Source of the DNA: Eisenibacter elegans DSM 3317
Lineage (GTDB): Bacteria > Bacteroidota > Bacteroidia > Cytophagales > Microscillaceae
DNA: 64,000 bases
Assembly: GCF_000430505.1 (NCBI RefSeq)
Contig: NZ_KE387154.1
Location: 58,530 to 122,529 of the forward strand
Reading direction: 5' to 3'
How positions within the stretch are numbered: the stretch's first letter is position 1; each line of letters begins with the position of its first letter. Shown here in pieces: positions 32,710 through 41,938 of the stretch. A model generated the notes under the pieces. The model was given only the letters and a program-made list of their open reading frames with translations. It was not told where the DNA came from and made no database searches. The position numbers and the translations under genes were made by a program.

Positions 32710-34044
32710 ATGAAAAAAATAAGCTTATTTATCCTAGCACTGCTGATAAGCACAGAACTTTTGTATGCCCAACAAGCCCTGTTACAATCTGGACCAATGG
32801 TGGGTTATGCTACCTTCAAAGAAGTGATGCTGTGGGTGCAAACCAAGGAGGCTGCTCAAGTACACGTGGTGTATTTCAATACTCAAAAGCCTCAAGAACG
32901 CCTACAATCGGCCAAACACACCACCAAGGCCGAGCAGGCCTTTGCCACACACATCCCCGTTGCCGTTACAGAAGGCCAACAATATCAGTATGAGCTGTAT
33001 ATCAACGACCAAAAAGTAGTTCTTAACCACCCCCTGACTTTTCAGAGCCAAACCCTTTGGCAACATCGTAAAGACCCGCCGGCCTTTCGGTTTGTTTTTG
33101 GGACTTGCGCTTACGTCAACGAGCCCGAAGTAGACCGCCCCGGCAAACCTTATGGAGGCGAATACGGCATCTTTGAGCAAATACGCGCCAAAAAGCCTGA
33201 TTTTATGCTCTGGGGTGGAGACAATGTCTACCTCCGCGAAGTCGATTGGGACACCCGCAGCGGCATCCTACACCGCTATACCCACACCCGCTCGCTACCC
33301 GAGGCGCAAGCTCTACTCGGTTCAGTACATCACTATGCCATTTGGGATGACCACGACTTCGGGCCTGACAACTCTGATGCAAGCTTTTGGATGAAAGAGA
33401 CGACCCTAGAGGCTTTCAAGCTCTTCTGGGCCAACCCCAATTACGTAGATGCTACCTATGGTACGTTTTTCTGGAATGATGCGCAGTTTTTCTTGCTCGA
33501 TAATCGTTACTTCAAAACTGCCCCTGACAGTAAAACCACCGAACCTACTATACTTGGCGAAGCTCAGTTCCAGTGGCTTGTCCAAGCGCTCAAATACAGC
33601 AAAGCCCCCTTTAAATTTGTAGTAATGGGAGGGCAATTCCTCAACAACAGTCCCAATTGTTTGGATGCGGCTTGGTGTGAAAACTACCTCCGACACACTG
33701 CCGAGCGCCAACGTATCATTGATGCTATCCGAGACGAAGGCATCACAGGAGTTATTTTCTTGACCGGCGACCGTCATCACAGCGAGCTGTCTGTACTCAC
33801 CGAGGGGGTCAACTACCCTTTATATGACCTAACGTCCTCTCCTCTGACTTCGGGCGGCGCTGGTGAGCGTGGCCGCAACGAAGGCAATACCCTTCGTGTG
33901 CCCGACACCTACTACGGTGAGCGCAACTTTGCCGTCCTTGACATCAGTGGTGAGCGCCTCGACCGTAGGCTCAACATCACCCTCTTCGATAATCAGGGTA
34001 AGCAACTTTGGCAACATCAAATCAAAGCCAATGAGTTGAAGTAA
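32710..34044 (+). CDS. Secreted PhoD-like alkaline phosphatase/phosphodiesterase
   Basis: A 444-residue protein with a signal peptide ('LFILALLISTELLYAQ'), an N-terminal Fn3-like/PhoD_N part (~20-110: 'QSGPMVGYATFKEVMLWVQTKEAAQVHVVYF') and a metallophosphatase domain. Metal and active-site motifs are 'FRFVFGTCAYVNEPE', 'DFMLWGGDNVYLREVDW', 'YAIWDDHDFGPDNSD' and 'FLTGDRHHSELSVL', in the order usual for the PhoD family (Fe3+/Ca2+ enzymes acting on phosphomonoesters and diesters). It is likely periplasmic or secreted and used in phosphate scavenging. It is separated from the receptor operon by a terminator and ends at a bidirectional terminator. Confidence 0.92.
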   Translation: MKKISLFILALLISTELLYAQQALLQSGPMVGYATFKEVMLWVQTKEAAQVHVVYFNTQKPQERLQSAKHTTKAEQAFATHIPVAVTEGQQYQYELYINDQKVVLNHPLTFQSQTLWQHRKDPPAFRFVFGTCAYVNEPEVDRPGKPYGGEYGIFEQIRAKKPDFMLWGGDNVYLREVDWDTRSGILHRYTHTRSLPEAQALLGSVHHYAIWDDHDFGPDNSDASFWMKETTLEAFKLFWANPNYVDATYGTFFWNDAQFFLLDNRYFKTAPDSKTTEPTILGEAQFQWLVQALKYSKAPFKFVVMGGQFLNNSPNCLDAAWCENYLRHTAERQRIIDAIRDEGITGVIFLTGDRHHSELSVLTEGVNYPLYDLTSSPLTSGGAGERGRNEGNTLRVPDTYYGERNFAVLDISGERLDRRLNITLFDNQGKQLWQHQIKANELK

Positions 34045-34074
34045 CCACATCCAAGAGCATTGGCTATATCGATA

Positions 34075-34110
34075 AAACCCCGGCAAAGCCATATACTTTG
34101 TCGGGGTTTG
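34075..34110. terminator. Bidirectional terminator between PhoD-like and M42 genes
   Basis: AAACCCCGGCAAAG/CTTTGTCGGGGTTT (one G-T pair) around CCATATA lies between two convergent genes. T-rich flanks exist on both strands (GGGTTTGTCT on plus; GGTTTTATCG on minus). Confidence 0.8.
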
Positions 34111-34130
34111 TCTATCTCAGGGCCGCCTAT

Positions 34131-35204
34131 TTAGTTGAAATAACGGAAGTCGTGATTGTTGGGCAACTGTTTCAAGAAGGCCGTCATCAGCTGAATGACG
34201 TTGGCCACATCTTCTTTATCAGCCGTTTCGACAGTGGTGTGCATATATTTCAGCGGCAACGAAACCAAGGCCGAAGCCACTCCGCCATTAGAGTACGCAA
34301 AAGCATCGGTATCCGTACCCGTCCAGCGCGAAGAGGCCATTCGTTGGAAAGGAATTTGGTTTTTCTCCGCTAGGTCTATCAACATTTGCAGCATATTGTT
34401 TTGTACTGCGGGGGCATAACTCAATACAGGGCCTTTGCCGGCGTGAATGTCGCCATCGCGAATTTTGTCATACAAGGGTGACTGGGTATCGTGGCATACA
34501 TCCGTTACCAAGGCCACATTGGGCTTGATGCGTTGAGTCATCATTTCGGCACCACGCAACCCAATTTCTTCCTGAACCGAATTGACGATATAGAGGCCAT
34601 ACTCAGGTCTGAAGCCCTCCTCGTGTAGCTTTCGGGCTACTTCGGCAATCATATAGCCGCCCATACGGTTGTCAAGGCCGCGCCCTACATAGTAGCGGTT
34701 ATTCAGCTCCATCAGCTCATCCACAAAGGTGGCGACCGTTCCTACGTGAATGCCCAGCGCGTGTACTTCTTCTTTGGACTTGCAGCCGCAGTCTATCACA
34801 ATGTTTTTCATCGTCGGCTTAGGGTCGTCTTTTGGGTCATTGCCACGCACGTGAATCGCCGGCCACCCAAAGATGCCCTTCACAATTCCGTTCTTGGTAT
34901 GTAGGTTGACCCGCATCGAAGGCGCAATGATGGGGTCAGAGCCGCCATTACGAATAACATAGATATATCCGCTGTCGGTGATATAATTGACATACCAAGA
35001 AATTTCGTCGGCGTGGGCTTCTATCACTACTTTGTAGGGAGCCTCAGGGTTGACAATACCCACCACGGAGCCGTAAGTATCTACTTCATAGGTGTCGATA
35101 TAGGGCTTGAGGTAATCGAGCCATATTTTTTGCCCGCTGCTTTCGTAGCCTGTGGGCGAGGCGTTGTTGAGGTATTTGGTCAAAAACTCCTGACTAGTCA
35201 TCAT
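34131..35204 (-). CDS. M42-family metalloaminopeptidase
   Basis: A 357-residue di-metal peptidase of the M42 (glutamyl aminopeptidase/'endoglucanase M') family. Ligand motifs in order are 'VVIEAHADEISWYVNYI' (His, Asp), 'VGRGLDNRMGGYMIAEVAR' (bridging Asp), 'NSVQEEIGLRGAEM' (catalytic Glu, Glu ligand), 'VALVTDVCHDTQSP' (Asp) and 'LKYMHTTVET' (last His). An inserted domain (~80-170) matches the family's PDZ-like/dodecamer domain. The start at 35204 (first of two Mets) is preferred; the frame continues to 35363 over the neighbouring gene. It is a cytoplasmic enzyme that trims peptides in a large oligomer. Confidence 0.93.
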   Translation of the reverse strand: MMTSQEFLTKYLNNASPTGYESSGQKIWLDYLKPYIDTYEVDTYGSVVGIVNPEAPYKVVIEAHADEISWYVNYITDSGYIYVIRNGGSDPIIAPSMRVNLHTKNGIVKGIFGWPAIHVRGNDPKDDPKPTMKNIVIDCGCKSKEEVHALGIHVGTVATFVDELMELNNRYYVGRGLDNRMGGYMIAEVARKLHEEGFRPEYGLYIVNSVQEEIGLRGAEMMTQRIKPNVALVTDVCHDTQSPLYDKIRDGDIHAGKGPVLSYAPAVQNNMLQMLIDLAEKNQIPFQRMASSRWTGTDTDAFAYSNGGVASALVSLPLKYMHTTVETADKEDVANVIQLMTAFLKQLPNNHDFRYFN

Positions 35205-35249
35205 ACAAAACAAGGGTTTTGGTGTAGTGGTATACAATTCAAACAATGT

Positions 35250-35280
35250 CAAAAATACACAAGCCTGTAGGCTATCCCAA
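35250..35280 (-). promoter_or_regulatory. Promoter of the M42 peptidase gene
   Basis: On the minus strand: TTG (35280-35278), 20 nt, TATTTTTG (35257-35250). This is a good match to the Bacteroidota consensus, with predicted transcription start ~40 nt before the ATG at 35204. Confidence 0.45.
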
Positions 35281-35296
35281 GGTTTGGCGCAAAATA

Positions 35297-35731
35297 TTAC
35301 GCGTTGGTTGGGGGCAACCACGCATGGGCTTCGTCTTCGGTCTGAAAACTCGCCTGCACCCACGAATGTTCACCCGGGTTGCGAGCTTGGTGTACTTCTT
35401 CCAAAATTTGTGCATTAGACAATTCTGCAAAAAAATCATTGGACATCACCAAGGCATAGTGGGTAGCCAGCCCCTTGTGCATCGCATCGTCCAGCTTCTG
35501 CGCAATCCACTCTTGTGTTTCGGGCAAAATAGCATAATCTACCGCCAAGCTATTGTCTAATACACTTTGTGGGCGGTAGCTGAGAATAAGCTCACATAGC
35601 TTCTCCACAGCAGTACGCAGCTCCTCATCATTGATATCTTCAAAAGCCAACCAATGGCAGTAAAGCAATCGATTGTCGTCCTCATAGTAATATTTTACCA
35701 CAAGGCTTTCATAGAGCAACTGTCTTTTCAT
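35297..35731 (-). CDS. Hypothetical protein, possible STAS/SpoIIAA-like fold
   Basis: A 144-residue soluble acidic protein. The pattern is an initial strand pair ('LLYESLVVKYYYEDDNRLLYCHW'), a helix with conserved acids ('EELRTAVEKLCELIL'), then 'PQSVLDNSLAVDYAILPETQEWIAQKL', 'THYALVMSNDFFAELSNAQILEEV' and 'ASFQTEDEAHAWL'. This alternates strand and helix like the SpoIIAA/STAS-like proteins that Cytophagales encode in many copies. I infer the fold from pattern only. The final 'F.TEDEAxAWL' motif is typical of that group. No role is evident. Confidence 0.7.
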   Translation of the reverse strand: MKRQLLYESLVVKYYYEDDNRLLYCHWLAFEDINDEELRTAVEKLCELILSYRPQSVLDNSLAVDYAILPETQEWIAQKLDDAMHKGLATHYALVMSNDFFAELSNAQILEEVHQARNPGEHSWVQASFQTEDEAHAWLPPTNA

Positions 35732-35834
35732 TGTTCATTCGATTAGGTAAGTGAAGTGTACCACTGCCAGTATTTGTTTGCCAGACCAAAAGCCTAGACA
35801 AGCTATACACAAAAATAAAATAATTGGCTTGGCT

Positions 35835-36827
35835 TCATAACTGTTTCGACAACAAATTTAGTTCAGCAGCAACATCAACATCGTTTGTTCGCCCAAAAGC
35901 CTCTACTTGTTTGTAAATATTTTGTAAAAACTGCTGATGAGCTACACTTTCAGGGCGCAGGGGTCGATGTTGGAGGGCTTGGCGTATTTTGCTCCACTGT
36001 CGGACAGCCGCTTGTGTTTCGGGGTTGAAGGCGGCTTGGGCAAACTGCTGCCAGATATACTCCTGTGCTTGTTCGCTAGGGTGGAGCATATCTTGAGCAT
36101 AGAAGCGGTAGTCGCGCAGGTCGTCCAAAAGCAGTTCATAAGCAGGGAAATAATGCACTTGTGCCAAGTTTTGGCTTAGCTCATGGCAAGCCAAACGCAA
36201 GACCGATTTGCTGACACTATTGAGTGGCAAGGTATCTTTGAGGTGCCGTACTGGGCTGACCGTCAGCAGCCAATGCAGCCTAGGGTTATGTTGGGCTACT
36301 AGGGTGTGAAGCTTGGCAAAATCAGCCACTATTTCCGCTACACTCAGCAGTTGTTTTTCAAAATTGGCCGCAGGGCTTTTGTGGCAATTGGCTACTAGGG
36401 TGTGGTCGGTACGGAGGCGATAGACCCACGCTGTTCCGAAAGTATAGACAATCCACTGGGCTTTTTGAAGTACTTCCGCCACCGTATGCAGGGTTTGCTG
36501 AAGTTGCTGTATGAGGGTATCTTTATTGGCTGCATAATGCTCGGAGTGCCAGTCATAATGCAACCACAGCCCGTCTTGTTGTACAAATCGGGGGGCTGAC
36601 CATAGTTCCGGCTGTGGGGCAATAGCCTGAGACAAGAGCTTGTGTACCGATAATGGGTTGAAAATCACGCCAAATGGGTTGCTCAAACCCTCAAATTTGT
36701 GTGCCAACAGGCGCTGGCCAATCGTATCGGCAAAGCAAGAGCCCACCGTCAATACAGGGGACTTTAGGGCAAATGAAGGGGTAATAGGTTCGCAGGCCAG
36801 TGCTGTCCGAAAGGCAATATCAGGCAT
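35835..36827 (-). CDS. GSCFA-domain protein
   Basis: A 330-residue protein with the diagnostic 'PVLTVGSCFADTIGQRL' near residue 25-40 that names the GSCFA family, followed by 'FEGLSNPFGVIFNPLSVHKLL' and 'WIVYTFGTAWVYR'. Later 'LHWLLTVSPVRHLKD' and 'FYAQDMLHPSEQAQEYIWQ' carry the Asp/His that complete an SGNH-hydrolase-like site. The family is thought to be a carbohydrate or acyl esterase, but substrates are not established. Its start codon overlaps the stop of the patatin gene (TAATG), so translation of the two is coupled. There is no signal peptide. Confidence 0.92.
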   Translation of the reverse strand: MPDIAFRTALACEPITPSFALKSPVLTVGSCFADTIGQRLLAHKFEGLSNPFGVIFNPLSVHKLLSQAIAPQPELWSAPRFVQQDGLWLHYDWHSEHYAANKDTLIQQLQQTLHTVAEVLQKAQWIVYTFGTAWVYRLRTDHTLVANCHKSPAANFEKQLLSVAEIVADFAKLHTLVAQHNPRLHWLLTVSPVRHLKDTLPLNSVSKSVLRLACHELSQNLAQVHYFPAYELLLDDLRDYRFYAQDMLHPSEQAQEYIWQQFAQAAFNPETQAAVRQWSKIRQALQHRPLRPESVAHQQFLQNIYKQVEAFGRTNDVDVAAELNLLSKQL

Positions 36828-39154
36828 TAGTCAAATGGGCGGGGGTTAAACAATAAGAAGCCTATGTTGAACAACAAACTGAAGCTCTGCCGCTGCTCTT
36901 CATAATAATTGAGCTGTAGGCTTACCGGCCCCACAAAGGTATTGTACACCAAAGAGGCACTGCCTGCTACCCTAAGGTAGTCAAACTCTTGAAAACTGCG
37001 CTCAGGACGCTGCTCTTGGTCAATAATAGGCTCGTAGGTATTGAAGGCATAGGCTTCCAAACGCGCATGCCAGTTTTTGTTGAATCGATATGCCACTTTA
37101 GCGCCCAAAACCACATAATTGGGTGCGCGAAAGCTCGGTAAAAACAGCGTTCGGCTATCCATCAGCGGGAAGAAAGACGGCGCATAGAGTTTGCTCGAAT
37201 AATAATTCCTAAATACTGGCTGGTTACTCAAAACAGCCTCCAAGAGATAGCCGAGCCGCATCCGCCGACTTCCCCAATAGCGCTCCGCATGAAACTTGGC
37301 CATAAACCATTGATGGGTATCTGTAAAACGAAGGGTTTCTTGAAAAACCGAGCGCGTACCGGGGCTAAATAACTCATTACCAATAAAAAAACGTCCTGAT
37401 ATTTCCAAAGAATGTCCTTCTAATGGAAATATTAAATGATTGAGTGTATTCTCATAATAGCCGGCAGCTAAGCGCGCACCCTCGAAGCGGGTAAAGTCCA
37501 ACAAGTCGCCAGAGCTGAATGTACTGGTACTCGAATAACGGTTGGCGGTATAAAAATAGGCTCCACTAAAGACAAATTTACCCAAACTCCCTCGCGCTAC
37601 GTGTGTATTGACTCCAGTGTAATGGTCGAGTTGTGTCAAAATCGCTTGCCTAGGGCTTTGTCTAAAAATAAGTTCATTGATATTTGAATAATTAAAATTA
37701 TTATACACATAAAAAGGCTCAATATATAGCGGCACGCGAGAAGGGATATTGATTTTAGCATTGGCCTTCACAGAGCTATAAAAGTTGCCTAAGTAGGCCT
37801 GTACCCCAAAATTGTACAAGTAGCGATTCAGGACTTGATACTGTATACCGGCATACAAGGCGCTAAGGCTGCGGGTGGAGAGATTGCCCCCAATGTCGGC
37901 ATGGATTGTTCGGTCTGGTTTTACTTGCAAGTTGAAATCATAGGCTTGTGTCTCTTCATTGAAGTAAAAACTAGGATACAAGGCTTCAAATTTATCGGCT
38001 TCTACCAACCGATAATACCGCCGCTTGACCTCTTCGAGGCTGAGGGCTTTGTTGGTAGCCAATAAGGTGTTTTTGATATACCCTTGGTGTCTTTTGGGCA
38101 AGCCTGTTACGGATACTTGCCCCAGCTGAAAGGGAGGCATTTTGGCTCGAAACTCCTGACGCGCAGTATCTAATGTAGAGGAGGCAAGCCTGCGGCTGAT
38201 TTTCTGGCTGATTTCAGGGATTTTTCTCAGCCCTGCCTCGTAGCCAATCCGCAAAAAGTCTGGCGCACGGTTGAAGTTCAAGGCCGTAAACTCGTGTACA
38301 GATGGCTCTATAAACACATCTCCTGAGTCGAGGGAAGTGCTATCACTTTTGGAAAGTAACAGGTAAAATAGCGCATCCTTCAAGTGTTTTTCATCATCTT
38401 GATATGGATATTCCGTAAAGTTTTTAGTAGACACATTCACCCCAATGACGACATCAGGACTAAAAATTTGCTTGGCTTTCTCTACCGGAAAATTATCATA
38501 AATTCCCCCGTCAAACAAGTAGCGCCCCTGTACCCGGATAGGGTTAAAAAACAAAGGTACACTCATTGTTGCCCGCAGGGCATCGGCCAAAATCCCATGA
38601 GCCAAGACAATCTCCTCTTGGGTAAACACATCGGCAGCCATACACCTAAACGGAATCATCAGGCTGTCGAAGCTGCAATCTGTCGCCGCAGAGGCCTGTG
38701 CCAATAGTTCGGCCAACGCAAAATTGAGGGTATAATCCTTGACAATGGTGCTCTTGAGTGAAGGTTTGAGCAAAGAATCTAAGGCCAGCCGTACAGAAAC
38801 CAAGGATGCATTGGGGTCTTTTTGGTACAACCGATAGCGGTATTGGCCACTCACCCGACCCGAAACCCAATCTTGAAATGCATCACTCAATACAATATCT
38901 TCTAACTCGTCGACACTATAACCCGCTGCGTAAAAACCCCCGATAATTCCCCCCATAGAGGTTCCAATGATGTAATCAATCGGAATTTGGTGTTCTTCCA
39001 ATGCTTTGATCACGCCTAAGTGTGCAATTCCCTTAGCTCCCCCTCCACTGAGTACCAAGGCCACTTTTTGTGCTTGAAGAGGAGGAGTAATAAGGCAAGC
39101 CAACAAACTGGCTGACAGCAGCCAAAGACTGACAAATCGTGTAAAAAAAATCAT
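36827..39154 (-). CDS. Patatin-like phospholipase fused to POTRA and Omp85 barrel
   Basis: A 775-residue outer-membrane protein. The signal peptide ends 'PPLQAQ' (~29); the ATG at 39154 was chosen because the 64-residue upstream extension would bury it. The patatin domain spans ~30-300: oxyanion 'LSGGGAKGIAHLGVI', nucleophile S66 in 'GTSMGG', and Asp215 in 'YLFDGGIYDNFPVEK'. One POTRA-like domain spans ~325-400 ('LGQVSVTGLPKRHQGYIKNTLL') and a 16-strand Omp85-type barrel runs to 'GPVSLQLNYYEEQRQSFSLLFNIGFLLFNPRPFD'. This is the PlpD/FplA type-Vd architecture, in which the lipase is carried to or across the outer membrane by its own barrel. Here the patatin faces the same self-translocation question. 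Coupled to the GSCFA gene. Confidence 0.92.
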   Translation of the reverse strand: MIFFTRFVSLWLLSASLLACLITPPLQAQKVALVLSGGGAKGIAHLGVIKALEEHQIPIDYIIGTSMGGIIGGFYAAGYSVDELEDIVLSDAFQDWVSGRVSGQYRYRLYQKDPNASLVSVRLALDSLLKPSLKSTIVKDYTLNFALAELLAQASAATDCSFDSLMIPFRCMAADVFTQEEIVLAHGILADALRATMSVPLFFNPIRVQGRYLFDGGIYDNFPVEKAKQIFSPDVVIGVNVSTKNFTEYPYQDDEKHLKDALFYLLLSKSDSTSLDSGDVFIEPSVHEFTALNFNRAPDFLRIGYEAGLRKIPEISQKISRRLASSTLDTARQEFRAKMPPFQLGQVSVTGLPKRHQGYIKNTLLATNKALSLEEVKRRYYRLVEADKFEALYPSFYFNEETQAYDFNLQVKPDRTIHADIGGNLSTRSLSALYAGIQYQVLNRYLYNFGVQAYLGNFYSSVKANAKINIPSRVPLYIEPFYVYNNFNYSNINELIFRQSPRQAILTQLDHYTGVNTHVARGSLGKFVFSGAYFYTANRYSSTSTFSSGDLLDFTRFEGARLAAGYYENTLNHLIFPLEGHSLEISGRFFIGNELFSPGTRSVFQETLRFTDTHQWFMAKFHAERYWGSRRMRLGYLLEAVLSNQPVFRNYYSSKLYAPSFFPLMDSRTLFLPSFRAPNYVVLGAKVAYRFNKNWHARLEAYAFNTYEPIIDQEQRPERSFQEFDYLRVAGSASLVYNTFVGPVSLQLNYYEEQRQSFSLLFNIGFLLFNPRPFD

Positions 39155-39372
39155 AAGTAGGCTCTGAAAGAAGGCAGGATGTGTATGAAAAAGGCTGATA
39201 CTATCTTGAGGGCATCTTCGCATTGTTAGCGATGATGATTTTTCTATATTTTTGGAAAATCGAGCACAAGCACACGAGCAATCAAAATAGTATGATATTG
39301 TCCTTGTATACGGTTTTGGTGCAATAAAGATATGCTTTTGAGCCACCTAAGCAGGGATTTCTACCCTTGCTG

Positions 39373-40428
39373 TCAGTGTAGTACTACCTCCTGATGTCGT
39401 GGATGTAGATAATGGCTGTAGTGGTCGTTCAAAATCGTTTGTCGGGTCTGTAGTACAGCCCCCGGCGGGATAGCTGGGGCGGGGATTCCTTGTTCAAAAA
39501 CCTGCTCCTGAGCCTCAAAGCAATGCAGTTCATCCCAACGATTGTCGTTCAGCAGGGCATTGAAAATAGCGGTACCACCTTCTACCAACACGCTGTGGAT
39601 ACCCCGCTGGTAGAGGTCATCGGAGAGCGCCTGCCAAAAATCGTTCTGAGGCAATGCCACCCAAGTGGTGTTACCGGTTTGTTGGTTTTTGGAGAAGTTA
39701 TAGCAGATTGTCGGCTGCTCCCCCTGAAACAGGTGTAGGCTGGGTGCAAGACTGTTGTGTCTATCTATCACAAGGCGGTGTGGGTCTCGCCCTTCCCACT
39801 GCCTGACATTGAGTTGGGGGTTATCATAATGGGCTGTATTTTTCCCAACCAATACGGCATCCTCTTCGCTACGCCAGCGGTGTACCCACATTCGCGAAAG
39901 CGGATTACTAATCCAGCGCGAATCATAGTCGGCACGTGCTAAGAAGCCGTCGGCAGTCTGCGCCCATTTGAGTACCCAATACGGGCGCTTCTCAGCAATA
40001 GCAGTCAGAAAGCGGCGGTTGAGTTGGCGGGCTTCCTGCTCCAACACGCCCAACAACACCGGGATACCGGCTTCTTGCAGCTTGGCAATGCCTTGGCCTG
40101 CCACCTTGGGATTGGGGTCTGTACACGCAATGACTACCAATGCCGGGCGCAAATCCACCAACATATCCGCACAGGGGGGTGTTTTTCCGATATGAGCACA
40201 AGGCTCCAAGGTAACGTATACCGTCGCTTCGGCAATCAGCGTTGGGTCTTTGACCGCCCGCACAGCGTTGACTTCAGCATGTGCTTGGCCATAACGTTGA
40301 TGCCAGCCTTCACCAATAACCTCTCCTCGGGCTACAATCACACAACCCACCATCGGGTTAGGACTGACCAGCCCGCGCCCGCGTGTAGCCAACCACAAAG
40401 CGCGGCGCATGTACATCTCGTGATTCAT
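39373..40428 (-). CDS. ribD: Riboflavin biosynthesis deaminase/reductase
   Basis: A 351-residue bifunctional enzyme. The N-terminal cytidine-deaminase-like domain (~1-145) has the zinc site 'HAEVNAV' and 'TLEPCAHIGKTPPCADML', which deaminates the pyrimidinone. The C-terminal domain (~150-351) is a DHFR-like reductase ('PYWVLKWAQTADGFLA', 'DAVLVGKNTAHYDNPQLNVR', 'GIHSVLVEGGTAIFNALL'). Together they perform steps 2 and 3 of riboflavin synthesis using NADPH. The length is normal (~350-370). No FMN riboswitch is seen upstream; the methyltransferase gene lies only 19 nt before it. Confidence 0.95.
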   Translation of the reverse strand: MNHEMYMRRALWLATRGRGLVSPNPMVGCVIVARGEVIGEGWHQRYGQAHAEVNAVRAVKDPTLIAEATVYVTLEPCAHIGKTPPCADMLVDLRPALVVIACTDPNPKVAGQGIAKLQEAGIPVLLGVLEQEARQLNRRFLTAIAEKRPYWVLKWAQTADGFLARADYDSRWISNPLSRMWVHRWRSEEDAVLVGKNTAHYDNPQLNVRQWEGRDPHRLVIDRHNSLAPSLHLFQGEQPTICYNFSKNQQTGNTTWVALPQNDFWQALSDDLYQRGIHSVLVEGGTAIFNALLNDNRWDELHCFEAQEQVFEQGIPAPAIPPGAVLQTRQTILNDHYSHYLHPRHQEVVLH

Positions 40429-40447
40429 AGCAGCTTTGGGAAATTGT

Positions 40448-41206
40448 TTATGCTTTCTGGGTAATGAAAATCAAGCGTTCAGAAGCCTCTGCCACATAAG
40501 GCGCAAAAGCATAATCACCATACACAGCCTTTAGCTGTAGCCCTGCGGCCTCAAAATAACGCTCAAAAGTCGCTTGGTTAATTGCCCGTACCCGCTCCTG
40601 AAAGTGATAGGTTTGCCCTTGGTCTTCAAAACGAATATCTTTGACAATATACCCAGCTTCGTAGCGCTTGTGAAGGTGAAAAGTGATGCCTTCTACTGTT
40701 TTTTGTTGTATAGGCTGTAGGGATGCAATCACAACTGTTGGGTTCAAAAAATCAATCACCAAACGGCCTTGGGGCTTGAGGTTGGCCGCCATCGCTTGGA
40801 TAGCTTCCAAGTTTTCGGCCTCTGTATCGAAATACCCGAAACTCGTAAATAGGTTCAACACCACATCAAAGCCCTCCGGTCGGAACACCTCCCGCATATC
40901 ATGTACAAAAAACTGTAAGCGCTCATCTGCATACGCTGACGCATACGCAATACTATGAGGGGCGAGGTCTATACCCGTTACACAAAAACCCTTGTCGTGA
41001 AGCATACGGGCGTGCCGCCCCCTACCACAGGCCACATCCAAGATCTGCTCTGTAGGGCTGAGCGCCAAATAAGTACTCAGCCGATCGATGAAGGCCTTGG
41101 CCTCGCGCTCATCTCTGTTTTTGTAGAGAATGTGATAATAAGGAGAGTCAAACCAAGTGCTAAACCAAGTAGCTGTATTGGTAGAAAGGGTTTCCATAAA
41201 CAACAA
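40448..41206 (-). CDS. Class I SAM-dependent methyltransferase
   Basis: A 252-residue protein with the seven-strand methyltransferase fold. Motif I is 'ILDVACGRGRHARMLHDKGFCVTGIDLAPHSIAYA' (~55-90), the next Asp is 'FFVHDMREVF', and motif IV-like 'FDVVLNLFTSFGYFDTEAENLEAI' follows. The N-terminus 'WFSTWFDSPYYHILYKNRDEREA' is typical of a conserved Bacteroidota group of small-molecule methyltransferases. The start may be the Met at 41197. The substrate is unknown. Its closeness to ribD (19 nt) points to a shared transcript but not necessarily a shared pathway. Confidence 0.88.
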   Translation of the reverse strand: MLFMETLSTNTATWFSTWFDSPYYHILYKNRDEREAKAFIDRLSTYLALSPTEQILDVACGRGRHARMLHDKGFCVTGIDLAPHSIAYASAYADERLQFFVHDMREVFRPEGFDVVLNLFTSFGYFDTEAENLEAIQAMAANLKPQGRLVIDFLNPTVVIASLQPIQQKTVEGITFHLHKRYEAGYIVKDIRFEDQGQTYHFQERVRAINQATFERYFEAAGLQLKAVYGDYAFAPYVAEASERLIFITQKA

Positions 41207-41398
41207 AGCTTGTAATCAGACAAATCCGCGTGCGACACCAACACTCGACAGTAGCACGCACTACCTTAGATAAGTCATTTCAGCAGTGATATGTTCCATA
41301 CTCGGGTATTTATTTGTATCAAATACCCGAGGGATGTCCATCAGCCGCTTTCTTGGGTTACGTCTCCAAGTCGCTAGGTGATTGAGCGTAATGCCCCC

Positions 41399-41926
41399 TC
41401 AAAACCCAAGTTTTGGCCGACCTTGCTCTAGTTTTTGGGCATCGGCTTCTACTTTTTCCTGCATTTCGAGGCGATAGGCTTCTAGCTTTTGGGCGAGGTC
41501 ATCCTCAAAGGTCGAAAGCATTTGTATGGCCAGCAAGCCGGCATTTTTGGCCGCATTGAGCGCAACTGTGGCCACAGGGATGCCATTGGGCATCTGCAAG
41601 ATAGAGAGGATAGAGTCCCAGCCATCGATAGAGTTGCTTGATTTGACCGGTACGCCAATCACAGGCAAGGTAGTGATGGCCGCTACCATTCCGGGCAGGT
41701 GCGCTGCGCCGCCAGCCCCAGCAATGATGGCTTTGAGGCCACGCTCACGGGCTTGTTGAGCATAGCTAAACATACGCTCGGGGGTGCGGTGTGCCGAAAC
41801 GATGGTCAATTCATAGGGCACACCAAACTGCTGCAGGATGTCGGCAGCGGCTTGCATCACGGGGAGGTCAGAGCTGCTGCCCATAATGATTCCCACGAGG
41901 GGTTGTTGTGAATCAGATGCTTTCAT
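41399..41926 (-). CDS. purE: N5-carboxyaminoimidazole ribonucleotide mutase
   Basis: A 175-residue class I PurE that moves the carboxyl of N5-CAIR to give CAIR in purine synthesis. Motifs: '[20 protein letters not shown]', the active-site His in '[14 protein letters not shown]', '[18 protein letters not shown]' and '[16 protein letters not shown]'. The length is normal. It follows purK by 12 nt, matching the usual purK-purE pairing. Confidence 0.96.
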   Translation of the reverse strand: MKASDSQQPLVGIIMGSSSDLPVMQAAADILQQFGVPYELTIVSAHRTPERMFSYAQQARERGLKAIIAGAGGAAHLPGMVAAITTLPVIGVPVKSSNSIDGWDSILSILQMPNGIPVATVALNAAKNAGLLAIQMLSTFEDDLAQKLEAYRLEMQEKVEADAQKLEQGRPKLGF

Positions 41927-41938
41927 AAAGTCAAGAAG

